A stretch of 64,000 nucleotides of DNA from Paraburkholderia ginsengisoli NBRC 100965. GTDB lineage: Bacteria > Pseudomonadota > Gammaproteobacteria > Burkholderiales > Burkholderiaceae. Shown here one piece after another: positions 47,391-55,663 of the stretch. The notes under the pieces are model-generated. The model worked only from the letters and a program-made list of their open reading frames with translations. It did not search any database and had not been told where the DNA came from. Positions within the stretch are counted from its first letter, which is position 1; each line of letters starts with the position of its first letter. The DNA lies in assembly GCF_000739735.1 (NCBI RefSeq), contig NZ_BBJF01000004.1, positions 496,001 to 560,000 of the forward strand. The letters run 5' to 3'. The translations under genes and the position numbers were made by a program.

Positions 47391-48305
47391 ATGTCAACTT
47401 CAACCACGCGCCTGCGCCGGACGCTGCGCGCGGCGTCGCACATCGCGGCCGTCACCGGTGTCGCGCTCGGCACGCCCGCGCTCGTCGATGCGCACGCGAT
47501 TGCGGGCAACCGCGTTTTCCCGTCGACGATGGCGGTCGACGACCCCGGCGTCGGCGACGAAGCCAACTTCGAGTACGGCCATCAGCGCGTGCCCGGCGAT
47601 GACGGCGACCAGAGCATCAACACCTTCAGCTTCGAGTACGACAAGCTGATCACGCCGCGCCTCGCGCTATCCGTCGATGGCGGTTACGTGATGCAGAACA
47701 ATCCGTCGGCGCGCGGTTTCGACAACTTCGGCATCGGTCTGAAGTACCTGCTCTATGTGAACGATGAGCATGAATTCATGACGTCGATCGGCGTGGACGC
47801 CGAGTTCGGCGGCACCGGCAGCCGCGCGATCGCGGATAACTTTTCGACGATCTCGCCGACCCTCTACCTTGGCAAGGGCATGGGCGACCTGCCGGCGCCG
47901 CTGGCTTATCTGCGGCCTGTCGCGATCACGGCCGAGGCGGGCCCGGCGCTAACCACCGGCGCGGGGCAGCCGAACGCGTTCAACTATGGCTTCACGGTGC
48001 AATACAGCCTGCCGTATTTGCAGCAGCACGTGCACGACGCCGGCTTGCCGCAACCGTTCGCGAACCTGATTCCGCTGGTGGAAATTCCGCTGTCGAGAAG
48101 CCAGGGCCAGACGACCGGCACGATCAATCCGGGCTTTATCTGGATCAATCGTTATGGACAGTTCGGCGTGGAGGCGCAAATTCCGCTCAACCGTGCGAGC
48201 GGTTCGCACGTCGGCATTCTGGTGCAGGCGCATGTGTTCTTCGACGACGTAGCACCGGCCACGATCGGCAAACCTCTGTTCGGCAACATGGGAGAAGCAC
48301 GATGA
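47391..48305 (+). CDS. Probable outer-membrane beta-barrel protein
   Basis: A 304-residue exported protein with a signal peptide ending near residue 35. It has alternating hydrophobic/polar strands with frequent aromatic ends (FEYDKLITPRLALSVDGGYV, YLLYVNDEHEFMTSIGVDAEF) and a terminal strand ending in a phenylalanine-rich AHVFF. Its position between DUF2946 and CopC genes suggests copper or metal passage. It overlaps copC by four bases. No named family recognised. Confidence 0.7.
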   Translation: MSTSTTRLRRTLRAASHIAAVTGVALGTPALVDAHAIAGNRVFPSTMAVDDPGVGDEANFEYGHQRVPGDDGDQSINTFSFEYDKLITPRLALSVDGGYVMQNNPSARGFDNFGIGLKYLLYVNDEHEFMTSIGVDAEFGGTGSRAIADNFSTISPTLYLGKGMGDLPAPLAYLRPVAITAEAGPALTTGAGQPNAFNYGFTVQYSLPYLQQHVHDAGLPQPFANLIPLVEIPLSRSQGQTTGTINPGFIWINRYGQFGVEAQIPLNRASGSHVGILVQAHVFFDDVAPATIGKPLFGNMGEAR

Positions 48306-48694
48306 ACGACGCGCTGAAAAGAACCTCTCTCAACGCGCGGCGCCTGGCCGCGAAGCTGACGACGCTTGCGGCCGGCCTCATGCTCGCCAGCGTCGCCGTT
48401 GCGCATGTGTTTCCACAGAAGCAGGAGCCGGGCGCTGGCGCAACGGTGACGTCGGTTACGCAAGTGCGCGTGATCTTCGACGGACCGCTCGAACCCGCCT
48501 TCAGTTCGCTGACCGCGACCGACGCAAGCGGCAAGCAGGTCAACGCGCAAAAGGCCTCGGTCGATCCGCATCAGCCCACCACGATGTCGGTGCCATTGCC
48601 GTCTCTCGCGGCCGGTCACTACGCGGTGCATTGGGTGGCGGTGGCGTCGGACGGACATCGCACGCATGGCGACTATGGATTCGACGTGAAGTAA
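48302..48694 (+). CDS. copC: CopC-like periplasmic copper-binding protein
   Basis: A 130-residue protein. The signal peptide ends AVA before His35, so the mature protein would begin with His, the N-terminal ligand of the Cu(II) site in CopC proteins. DGHRTHGDYGFDV at the C-terminus supplies the other conserved His/Asp ligands. The beta-sandwich pattern (GATVTSVTQVRVIFDGPLE) is clear. It binds periplasmic copper and normally works with CopD, which is absent here. It overlaps the outer-membrane protein gene as ATGA. Confidence 0.88.
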   Translation: MNDALKRTSLNARRLAAKLTTLAAGLMLASVAVAHVFPQKQEPGAGATVTSVTQVRVIFDGPLEPAFSSLTATDASGKQVNAQKASVDPHQPTTMSVPLPSLAAGHYAVHWVAVASDGHRTHGDYGFDVK

Positions 48695-49110
48695 TTCGAC
48701 GCGCGCAGTGCGCTAATGGCTATTGATGAAACACGCATGAACGTGTCCGGCAATTCACGTTGGACACGTTTGCAGCCGTTTTTTATCCCACATCAATCAG
48801 CCGGGTTCTATTTACAGGAACCGTGGTGGCTGTGCGTCGGATTTTGCAATTGTTCACCCATTGATTCGCGGGAATAGGCTATTTTCCGGCCAGTCCGAAT
48901 AGAGGGCGCGACGGGCACGAATAGAACTTCGCCCGGCAGGACCCACTTTTTCGCACGCCTGTCGCGCACCACGTCCGTCATGATTGCACCGCGTTTTTTT
49001 CGTCGTGCCAATACAACGTTAATGCCGTGTGTCCGGATGCGCGAATAGCATTCCGCGCGTCCGGCTATTGCGCAATCAATCGCCGACGTGTTGATGTCCG
49101 AGTTAGTTCA
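48695..49110. other. Intergenic region with a terminator only
   Basis: 416 bases, less GC-rich than the surroundings. A terminator-like hairpin follows copC. A 67-codon frame on the minus strand (48808-49011) lacks a ribosome site and a recognisable domain and is not called. The remainder should hold the csgG-like gene promoter. Confidence 0.5.
48740..48785 (+). terminator. Probable terminator after copC
   Basis: AACGTGTCC (48740-48748) pairs perfectly with GGACACGTT (48762-48770), loop 13 bases, followed within ten bases by a run of six T. It would end the DUF2946-OMP-copC transcript. Confidence 0.5.
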
Positions 49111-49803
49111 ATGGAGATGAATCGTTTGAAAACGTCTACGAAACTCAAGTTGCTGATTGCGGCGTCGATTGCTGGCGCGCTTGCCGGTTGCGCCACCGAA
49201 TCGTCGCGCACGCTGCCGGTGCCTGTAGTCAGCAGCGCGCAAACGCCGTTCACCGGCAAGCCGGTCGAGATCGCGCTCGGCAAGTTCGACAATCGTTCGA
49301 GCTATATGCGCGGCATCTTCTCCGACGGCATCGACCGTCTCGGCGGCCAGGCTAAGACGATCCTGATCACGCATCTGCAACAGAGCCGCCGTTTCAACGT
49401 GCTGGATCGCGACAACCTCGACGAGATCAAACAGGAATCCGCGTTCATGAAGTCGGTGCAAGCGGTGAAGGGCGCTCACTTCGTCGTGACCGGCGACGTG
49501 ACCGAATTTGGCCGCAAGGAAGTCGGCGATCAGCAACTGTTCGGCATTCTCGGGCGCGGCAAGAGCCAGGTCGCATACGCGAAGGTGAACCTGAATATCG
49601 TCAATACGACGACCTCCGAAGTGGTGTTGTCGAGCCAGGGCGCGGGCGAATACAGCCTGTCGAATCGCGAGGTCATCGGCTTCGGCGGCACGGCGAGCTA
49701 TGACTCGACGTTGAACGGCAAGGTACTCGATCTGGCCATTCAGGAGGCGGTCAATCGTCTCGTCGAGCAGGTCGACGCGGGCGCGTTGAACGCATCGAAA
49801 TAG
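49111..49803 (+). CDS. CsgG-family lipoprotein
   Basis: A 230-residue lipoprotein with lipobox LAGC (Cys27). It shows CsgG features: VEIALGKFDNRSSYMRGIF, LITHLQQSRRFNVLDRDNLDEIKQE, and GAHFVVTGDVTEFGRKE. CsgG forms the curli secretion pore, but in this three-gene setting (CsgG, DUF4810, DUF799) curli subunit genes are absent, so a different envelope role is likely. ATG 49117 is an alternative start; no good ribosome site precedes either. Confidence 0.88.
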   Translation: MEMNRLKTSTKLKLLIAASIAGALAGCATESSRTLPVPVVSSAQTPFTGKPVEIALGKFDNRSSYMRGIFSDGIDRLGGQAKTILITHLQQSRRFNVLDRDNLDEIKQESAFMKSVQAVKGAHFVVTGDVTEFGRKEVGDQQLFGILGRGKSQVAYAKVNLNIVNTTTSEVVLSSQGAGEYSLSNREVIGFGGTASYDSTLNGKVLDLAIQEAVNRLVEQVDAGALNASK

Positions 49804-49887
49804 AAGCGAAACAACGTCCAAACAGCGCCGAAAAAAAAGCGGAGAGGAACTCCGCCATTCAAATCTACTACCTATCAGCTTTAACCG

Positions 49888-50259
49888 ATGAGAATAACAG
49901 TGATAACGAAACGCGCGTGCTTGCCGCTCATCGCCGCGGGGACGCTATTGAGCGGATGCGCAGTACGTCAACCGACCCCGCCGCTCTATCAGTGGGATGG
50001 CTATCAACCGCAGGTCTACGAGTACTTCAAGGGAAAGACGAGTCCGCAGGAGCAGATCGACGCGCTGGAGAAAGCGCTGCAGACGATCAGCGCGAAAGGC
50101 AAGACGCCGCCGCCCGGTTTCCATGCGCATCTGGGGATGCTCTATGCAAGCGTCGGCAAGGACCAGCAGGCGCATCAGGAATTGCAGGCGGAGCAGCAGT
50201 TGTTTCCGGAATCGTCGACCTATATGGACTTTTTGCTGAAAAAGTCCAAACCACAATGA
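49888..50259 (+). CDS. DUF4810 lipoprotein
   Basis: A 123-residue lipoprotein (lipobox LSGC, Cys24). The mature part starts with YQWDGYQPQVYEYFKGK, typical of DUF4810, then a helical TPR-like region (GFHAHLGMLYASVGKDQQAHQELQAE). It is the middle gene of the CsgG/DUF4810/DUF799 trio and probably assembles with its neighbours at the outer membrane. A hairpin (49839-49855) lies in the 84-base gap after the csgG-like gene. Confidence 0.85.
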   Translation: MRITVITKRACLPLIAAGTLLSGCAVRQPTPPLYQWDGYQPQVYEYFKGKTSPQEQIDALEKALQTISAKGKTPPPGFHAHLGMLYASVGKDQQAHQELQAEQQLFPESSTYMDFLLKKSKPQ

Positions 50260-50269
50260 GAGCAGCGCG

Positions 50270-50941
50270 ATGTTGAAATCTATTTCCCTGAAGCTCGTGT
50301 CGGCGGCGTCGGTATTGAGCTTGCTCGCCGCGTGCGTGGCGCAGCCCAAGCATATGGATTACACGGCGTTCAAAAGAGATCAGCCGCATTCCATTCTGGT
50401 GCTGCCGCCGGTGAATGAAACGTCGGATGTGGCGGCTTCGTCGAGTCTGTTATCGCAGATGACGCAGCCGCTCGCGGAGGCGGGGTACTACGTGATGCCG
50501 GTCGCGCTGATGGACGAGACCTTCAGGCAGAACGGGCTGACCACGCCCGCGGAGATCGAACAGGTGTCGCCCGCTAAGCTGCGTGAGATTTTCGGCGCGG
50601 ATGCCGTGCTGTATTCGAAGATCACGCAGTACGGCTCCGTTTATAAAGTGGTGGACAGTACGACGGTGGTGGCAGCATCGGCGAAGCTTGTGGATCTGAA
50701 GTCCGGCGATGTGCTGTGGGAGGGCAGGGGCCAGGCCAACGGCAATGAAGTCGGCGCGAACTTCAATGTTGGCTTTGGCATCGTCGGTATGCTGGCGCAG
50801 GCGGCGGTCAAGCAGATCGCTCATTCGCTGATGGACGAGGGCCACGACGTGGCGGCGCTGACGAGTTCACGGTTGCTTTCGGCGGGGCATCCGAACGGGC
50901 TGTTGTATGGGCCGCGCTCGCCGAAGTATGGGACGGATTGA
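50270..50941 (+). CDS. DUF799 (GNA1162-like) lipoprotein
   Basis: A 223-residue lipoprotein (lipobox LAAC, Cys22). The fold follows DUF799: PHSILVLPPVNETSDV, YYVMPVALMDETFRQNG and VVAASAKLVDLKSGDVLWEG. The meningococcal member GNA1162 is structurally related to TolB/CsgG-like barrels and occurs with the same two partners. Ten bases separate it from the DUF4810 gene, so they form one operon. Confidence 0.87.
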   Translation: MLKSISLKLVSAASVLSLLAACVAQPKHMDYTAFKRDQPHSILVLPPVNETSDVAASSSLLSQMTQPLAEAGYYVMPVALMDETFRQNGLTTPAEIEQVSPAKLREIFGADAVLYSKITQYGSVYKVVDSTTVVAASAKLVDLKSGDVLWEGRGQANGNEVGANFNVGFGIVGMLAQAAVKQIAHSLMDEGHDVAALTSSRLLSAGHPNGLLYGPRSPKYGTD

Positions 50942-51101
50942 TTGACGGCGGCGGTCGTTTGAGCCGCCGTTTGATTCTTGCGTCCGGATTCGCGAGCGCA
51001 TCATGGCCGTTCCGGTGCGCGAAGCGTTGCCACCCGTGTGATCGACTGCTTCGTCGAAGCGGTCGCCTCCGCGCCGCTATTCCAGTTCGATGACGACGGC
51101 C

Positions 51102-51647
51102 TCAACACGACGCAACCCGCTTGATGCGGTGAAAATTGCGGTCGAAGTAGATCAGCCCGTCGCCATCGGCGCGCACGCTGATGTACGTGGTCTTCACGAA
51201 CATCACCGAGTGCGAGCCGACTTCCTTCAGATCGACAATCTCGCCTTGCAGGCTCGCGAGCGCATCGCGCAGCACCGGCACGCCGTGCGCGCCGTCGTCC
51301 CAGATCGGCCAGCCGAAGCGTTCTTCCATCGGCACGTGGGTCATGCCCGCGAAGTGACGCGCGAGTAATTCGTGCTCGCCGGGCAGCACGTTGACGCACA
51401 CCCGCCGGTTGCCTTCGAAAATCGCGTGCATCGCGCTCGAACGGTTCAGGCACACGAGCAGCGTGGGCGGTGTATCGGTGACCGAACATACGGCGCTCGC
51501 GGTGACACCGCAGCGTCCGTGCGGACCGGCGGTCGTGACGACGTTGACGGCCGCGCACAGATGCGCCATCGCCTGACGGAATTGCTGTCTGGCGTTCAGG
51601 GGGGCGTCGTTGTCGGCGGTGGCCAACGGGGTCGGCATGGTGGTCAT
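51102..51647 (-). CDS. iacG: IacG: flavin reductase component
   Basis: A 181-residue flavin reductase of the HpaC/RutF class (GVTASAVCSVTDTPPTLLVCLN; FNRNFHRI-like end DRNFHRIKRV). It reduces free FMN/FAD with NAD(P)H for a partner oxygenase. In iac clusters IacG is expected to supply reduced flavin for IacA or another oxygenase. The start at 51647 is chosen from AAGGA ten bases upstream. It is divergent from the FixJ-type regulator. Confidence 0.85.
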   Translation of the reverse strand: MTTMPTPLATADNDAPLNARQQFRQAMAHLCAAVNVVTTAGPHGRCGVTASAVCSVTDTPPTLLVCLNRSSAMHAIFEGNRRVCVNVLPGEHELLARHFAGMTHVPMEERFGWPIWDDGAHGVPVLRDALASLQGEIVDLKEVGSHSVMFVKTTYISVRADGDGLIYFDRNFHRIKRVASC

Positions 51648-51959
51648 GAACTGGATTCCTTGAGAGCGCGGCATCGTCGGTGCTGATCTGGATTCAAGCG
51701 TAATCAATCCGGATGCGGAAAAAAATCCGCGCGAGCGGCGCGCCAGTGCGCGTCTTTCCCAACATATCTAAAGTTTTCCCCAATGCCTGACGCGTCCTCT
51801 GTGCCCTGGTGCACATTTGGCGAGCGAGTGCAGCGAGTTGTCAGCGCAATTTCAGGGTAACTATCACTTCGCACCGCTTTTTTCGCTGGGTATGATGGTT
51901 TGCGCCCGATCGCTCCACGTCTCGGATCGCCGCCTCCGCACCAACACGAACCTGTCCCC
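51648..51959. promoter_or_regulatory. Divergent control region, iacG / regulator
   Basis: 312 bases with no gene. A TCTAAA hexamer (51767-51772) also occurs upstream of iacA and iacC, each time in the same orientation relative to the catabolic gene. This is weak evidence for a shared element because a hexamer is short. Confidence 0.3.
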
Positions 51960-52622
51960 ATGCCTCAGTCGCCGCAAGCCGCTACCGTCCCCGCACCGAT
52001 CGTCTATATCGTCGATGACGACAGCGGTATGCGCACGTCGCTCGCCTGGCTGCTCGAATCGGTCGGCATGAAGTCCACGGGCTTCGCGAATGCGAGCGAG
52101 TTTCTCGCCGCGTTCGATCCCGCCATTCCCGCGTGTCTCGTGCTCGACGTGCGCATGCCGGAGCAGAGCGGCTTCGACGTGCAAGCGGAATTGAACCAGC
52201 GCGGCGCGACCTTGCCGATTATTTTCGTCAGCGGTCATGGCGACATTCCGATGTCCGTGCGCGCGTTGCAGAACGGCGCGATCGATTTCGTCGAGAAGCC
52301 CTATAACTCGCAGCAGATGCTCGACCGTGTGCAGCGCGCGGTGAAGCTCGCGGCGCAGCGGCACGTCGCCGGTCAGAAGCAGCGCGAGTTGCGCAAGCGC
52401 ATCGAGTCGCTGACCGCGCGAGAAACGGAGGTGCTGCGCGGGGTGGTCGACGGCAAGGGCAGCAAGCGCATCGCGAGCGATCTGTCGATCAGCGTGAAGA
52501 CGGTCGACGTCCATCGCGCGAGCATCAAGGACAAACTCGGCGCGGCCTCGATCGCGATGCTGGTGCGCGAAGTGATGGCGGTGTGGGAAGAGGATGGGGC
52601 GCTGCGCACGCACGCGCATTGA
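51960..52622 (+). CDS. iacR1: FixJ/NarL-type response regulator of the iac cluster
   Basis: A 220-residue regulator with receiver Asp63 (LVLDVRMPEQSG), the FixJ-type linker, and a LuxR helix-turn-helix (SLTARETEVLRGVVDGKGSKRIA split over about residues 158-205; VKTVDVHR). It is the FixJ/StyR type that activates aromatic catabolic operons. The likely partner kinase is at 57036, 4.4 kb away, beyond five iac genes on the other strand. As I recall, the iac locus of Paraburkholderia phytofirmans contains the same LuxR-type regulator plus kinase; the symbol follows that. Confidence 0.8.
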   Translation: MPQSPQAATVPAPIVYIVDDDSGMRTSLAWLLESVGMKSTGFANASEFLAAFDPAIPACLVLDVRMPEQSGFDVQAELNQRGATLPIIFVSGHGDIPMSVRALQNGAIDFVEKPYNSQQMLDRVQRAVKLAAQRHVAGQKQRELRKRIESLTARETEVLRGVVDGKGSKRIASDLSISVKTVDVHRASIKDKLGAASIAMLVREVMAVWEEDGALRTHAH

Positions 52623-52676
52623 AGCACTTCAACGCGCGACTCGTCACGCCGCGCACATCGATGCTCGTCACTCCAC

Positions 52677-53420
52677 TCACCGCATGAACAACCCGCCGTT
52701 CACATCCCAGCACGCGCCATTCGCGAAGTACGCATTCTCCGCGGCAAGCATCACCGCCACGTCGGCGACATAATCCGCCGAGCCCAAACGGCCTGCGGGA
52801 ATATTGGCGAGCACCGCCTTGAGCTTGTCGGGCGCGACGCTCTCATGCACGATCGGCAAATCCATCGGCCCCGGTGAAATCGCGTTGACGGTGACGCCCG
52901 CCGCGCCGAGATCGCGCGCGAACACTTTGGTGAGCGTAATCACGCCTCCTTTCGCGGCCGCGTAGTGCGCGCCGGTGGCCGAGCCGCCATTTTGTCCGGC
53001 GAGCGACGCGATGTTGACGATGCGTCCCGCGCCGGCATCGGCGAAATGCTGGCCGAATACCTGGCAGCCGAACAGCACGCTGCGCAGATTGACCTTGATG
53101 ACCTGATCGAACTGCTCGGCGGTGATTTCCATCACAGGGACGACCCTGGATGCGCCCGCGTTGTTGACCAGCGCGTCCACGCGCCCCCAACGGGCGAGAA
53201 TCGCGTCACGCGCCGCTTCGAACGCGGCCTTCGCGGTGACGTCGAGATTCAGTGCGAACGCGCTGGACCCGTCGGCGCTCAGATCGCGTGCCAGCGCTTG
53301 CGCGGCATCGAACGCAATGTCGCCGAGCGCGACCGCATAACCGGCCGCATGAAAACGCGCGGCAAGCGCGGCGCCCAGTCCGCGCGCCGCGCCGGTGACG
53401 AGTACGACTCTTTTCTGCAT
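52677..53420 (-). CDS. iacE: IacE: short-chain dehydrogenase
   Basis: A 247-residue classical SDR with GAARGLGAALA, NNAGAS, the catalytic Ser in NIASLAGQ and YAAAK. IacE works with IacA in turning indole-3-acetate into the dioxindole intermediate. ATG 53420 has a GGAG site eight bases upstream; GTG 53429 is too close to it. It is transcribed in the same direction as iacH, iacI, iacB and iacA. Confidence 0.82.
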   Translation of the reverse strand: MQKRVVLVTGAARGLGAALAARFHAAGYAVALGDIAFDAAQALARDLSADGSSAFALNLDVTAKAAFEAARDAILARWGRVDALVNNAGASRVVPVMEITAEQFDQVIKVNLRSVLFGCQVFGQHFADAGAGRIVNIASLAGQNGGSATGAHYAAAKGGVITLTKVFARDLGAAGVTVNAISPGPMDLPIVHESVAPDKLKAVLANIPAGRLGSADYVADVAVMLAAENAYFANGACWDVNGGLFMR

Positions 53421-53513
53421 GACTTCCACTCCGTGAGTAAGCGCAACGCGCGGCGATGACGCGAGCGTGTGCGTTGCCGCGTCGCGCGCGTTGCCTGTAT
53501 TGCATGAGATCGC

Positions 53514-54638
53514 CTAGGCGGCGAGCGCGGCTTCGAAACGCGCCGCGATTGCGCACACCTGTTCGTCCTGGCCCTTGCGTCCGACGATCTGCAAGCCCGC
53601 CTTCAACGACGAACCGGCGATCGGCAACGGCACGCTCAGCGCGGGATGGCCGCTCAGATTGAACGGGCGGATCAGCGACGACATCGCGATCACCGACGCG
53701 CCGCCGCGCGCTTCGTCGAGCGTGATCGGCAACGCGGGCAGCGTGGGGAGAATCAGCACGTCGACGCTGTCGAGCGCTTGATTCACGGCGGCCGTGAATT
53801 GCCGGCGAATCTGCTCGGCCGCGTCGAGTTGCGCGCCGGTGGTTTTAACCGCGGCGCGCAGCCTCACATCGAGATCGGCGCCGAGTTTGCCGCTCTCCAC
53901 CAGATGACCGAATGCGCGCGATGTCTCCGCATTGATGACGGCGAGGCCTGCATCGAAAGCGGCCGCGAGTCCGGCGAGTTGCGTCGCGTGCGCCGTGCAG
54001 CCGGCCACGTCGGCCGCGCGCGCGACCGCCGCGCTGATCTCGCGCGTCGCGTCGGCCTGCACGATGCCGACCTTGCATGCACCCAGCCACGCGCGCGCGG
54101 CGTGCGTGTCGAAGTCGGCGGTGATCGCGTGCATCGCGGCGACCAGCATCGACATCTCACGCGCAAACGGCCCGACGCAATCGAGCGACGATTCTCGCGG
54201 AGCCACGCCGTGCCGCGACACGCGGCCGAATGTCGGTTTCAAACCGAGCACGCCGCAGCACGCGGCGGGGCCGCGGATCGAGCCGCCGGTGTCGGTGCCG
54301 AGCGCGGCGTCGGCGAGTTTCAGGCCGACCGCCGCCGCCGAGCCGCTCGATGAACCGCCCGGAATACGCGTAGCGTCCTGCGGATTTTGCGGCGTACCGG
54401 TGTAGTCGTTGATGCCGGTCATGCCGAACGCAAGCTCGTGCATGTTCGCTTTGCCGACGATGCGCCAACCGGCCATGACCAGACGCGCGACGACTTCCGC
54501 ATGCTGCTGCGCGGGTGGCGTGTCGGCCAGCGCGCGGCTCGCGGCGGTGGTCGCGTAGCCGGCGATATCGATCGTGTCCTTGATCGCGATGGACGGTCCC
54601 GGTCCGCCCAACGACAAGGTCTGGATAAACTCGTTCAT
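53514..54638 (-). CDS. iacH: IacH: amidase-signature hydrolase
   Basis: A 374-residue amidase with the Ser-cisSer-Lys set: Lys20 (AIKDTID), the GGSSSGS loop (94-100) and nucleophile Ser120 (DTGGSIRGPA). It lacks most of the N-terminal extension of common 450-500-residue amidases, so Lys20 falls very early. In IAA degradation IacH is thought to cleave the opened indole ring's amide. It overlaps iacI as ATGA. Confidence 0.85.
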   Translation of the reverse strand: MNEFIQTLSLGGPGPSIAIKDTIDIAGYATTAASRALADTPPAQQHAEVVARLVMAGWRIVGKANMHELAFGMTGINDYTGTPQNPQDATRIPGGSSSGSAAAVGLKLADAALGTDTGGSIRGPAACCGVLGLKPTFGRVSRHGVAPRESSLDCVGPFAREMSMLVAAMHAITADFDTHAARAWLGACKVGIVQADATREISAAVARAADVAGCTAHATQLAGLAAAFDAGLAVINAETSRAFGHLVESGKLGADLDVRLRAAVKTTGAQLDAAEQIRRQFTAAVNQALDSVDVLILPTLPALPITLDEARGGASVIAMSSLIRPFNLSGHPALSVPLPIAGSSLKAGLQIVGRKGQDEQVCAIAARFEAALAA

Positions 54639-55150
54639 GGCTTCGTGTTCCTTGCATTGACTTGCCACGGCGCGTCGAACAGACGCTCGGTGCGAAAGTG
54701 AGTGATGAGCCAGTCACGGCCATTGCCGGCCGTTGCGAAATCCACTTCGAGGCGCGCCGAAATCAGTTCGGCCGGCGCGTCGACGTAGCCCGACGTTTGC
54801 AGCATGATCCAGCGACCCTTCGCGCTCGCATCGCGCACGTCGATCGTTTCCGACGTGAGGAAGTGCACGTTCACTGAGAAGTGTGGCGACGGCGGCAGGT
54901 AGCGCGTGAGCATCGCGAGAATCGCCGCGTGACCCTTCAGGTATCCGAACTTGTTGGCATACTGCGGGCCGATGCCTTCCCACACGGCATCGGCGGCAAA
55001 CAGCGCAGTGAGCGTTTCGCCTTCGAGCGCGCCGCTCGGCACATCACACAGCGCCATATAGCGCGCCATCGTGCGGCGCACCGCCGTTTCGGCTTCGAGC
55101 GCGGCGAGCCGTTCGCTCAGCACGCGCAACGTGTCGGGGTTCGCGTCCAT
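54635..55150 (-). CDS. iacI: IacI: SnoaL-like (NTF2 fold) protein
   Basis: A 171-residue protein of the SnoaL/ring-hydroxylase beta-subunit-like fold (RRTMARYMALCD; LFAADAVWEGIGP; HFSVNVHFLTSETI). IacI is a conserved iac protein; SnoaL-like folds act as cyclases, isomerases or hydroxylase subunits. The start at 55150 fits the family, and longer frames run into iacB. It is translationally coupled to iacH. Confidence 0.8.
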   Translation of the reverse strand: MDANPDTLRVLSERLAALEAETAVRRTMARYMALCDVPSGALEGETLTALFAADAVWEGIGPQYANKFGYLKGHAAILAMLTRYLPPSPHFSVNVHFLTSETIDVRDASAKGRWIMLQTSGYVDAPAELISARLEVDFATAGNGRDWLITHFRTERLFDAPWQVNARNTKP

Positions 55151-55170
55151 TGCATCGTGCTCCGTCACGG

Positions 55171-55575
55171 TCACGTAGCGTTCGCGTGCTGCGGCGGCAC
55201 TTGCAATGCACGGCCGACACGCGCTTCGATCTTGCCGTAGCGCCACAGGTTGTAGTCGCCGACCGGCGTCGTGCGGTACAGATTGCACACGGCGACCGCC
55301 GTATCGAAGTCGCGCACGTCGGCCATGATGTAGAAGGTCCACGGTGAGTTATCCGCGTTGCCGACGGTGAGGCGGTCATCGTCCATGATGCCGAGCACGT
55401 CGACACCTTCCATCGCTTCAACGGCGGCCAGCATCTTGCCGTAAGCCTGCCAGACGGTGCCGATCTGCTCGCGCGGCAAGTCGAAGAAATTCTGCGTCAC
55501 GCCGCAGCAGAACAGCACGCGTAGCGGCAGCGCGGGGTTGTCGGTGGAGGGCGTGGCGGCGGACGGGGTAGACAT
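55171..55575 (-). CDS. iacB: IacB: conserved IAA-degradation protein
   Basis: A 134-residue protein containing LRVLFCCGVTQNFFDL, GIMDDDRLTVGNADNSPW and DYNLWRYGKIEARVGR. It looks like a dimeric alpha-beta barrel (EthD/YCII-like) protein. It is assigned by cluster position between iacI and iacA. Its exact activity is not established. AAGGAG lies nine bases before the ATG at 55575. Confidence 0.75.
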   Translation of the reverse strand: MSTPSAATPSTDNPALPLRVLFCCGVTQNFFDLPREQIGTVWQAYGKMLAAVEAMEGVDVLGIMDDDRLTVGNADNSPWTFYIMADVRDFDTAVAVCNLYRTTPVGDYNLWRYGKIEARVGRALQVPPQHANAT

Positions 55576-55663
55576 GAGTGGATGCTCCTTGAAAGTGATG
55601 AGGTTGCTTTTCAGGCGGCTGCCTAGTCGTTGGTGAGTCGTCGGTGAATCGCGCAAACGCTGC

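Noticed and set aside
48808..49011. 67-codon minus-strand frame between copC and the csgG-like gene.
   Set aside because: No ribosome site, no domain, and start codons poorly placed; could be chance in a less GC-rich gap.
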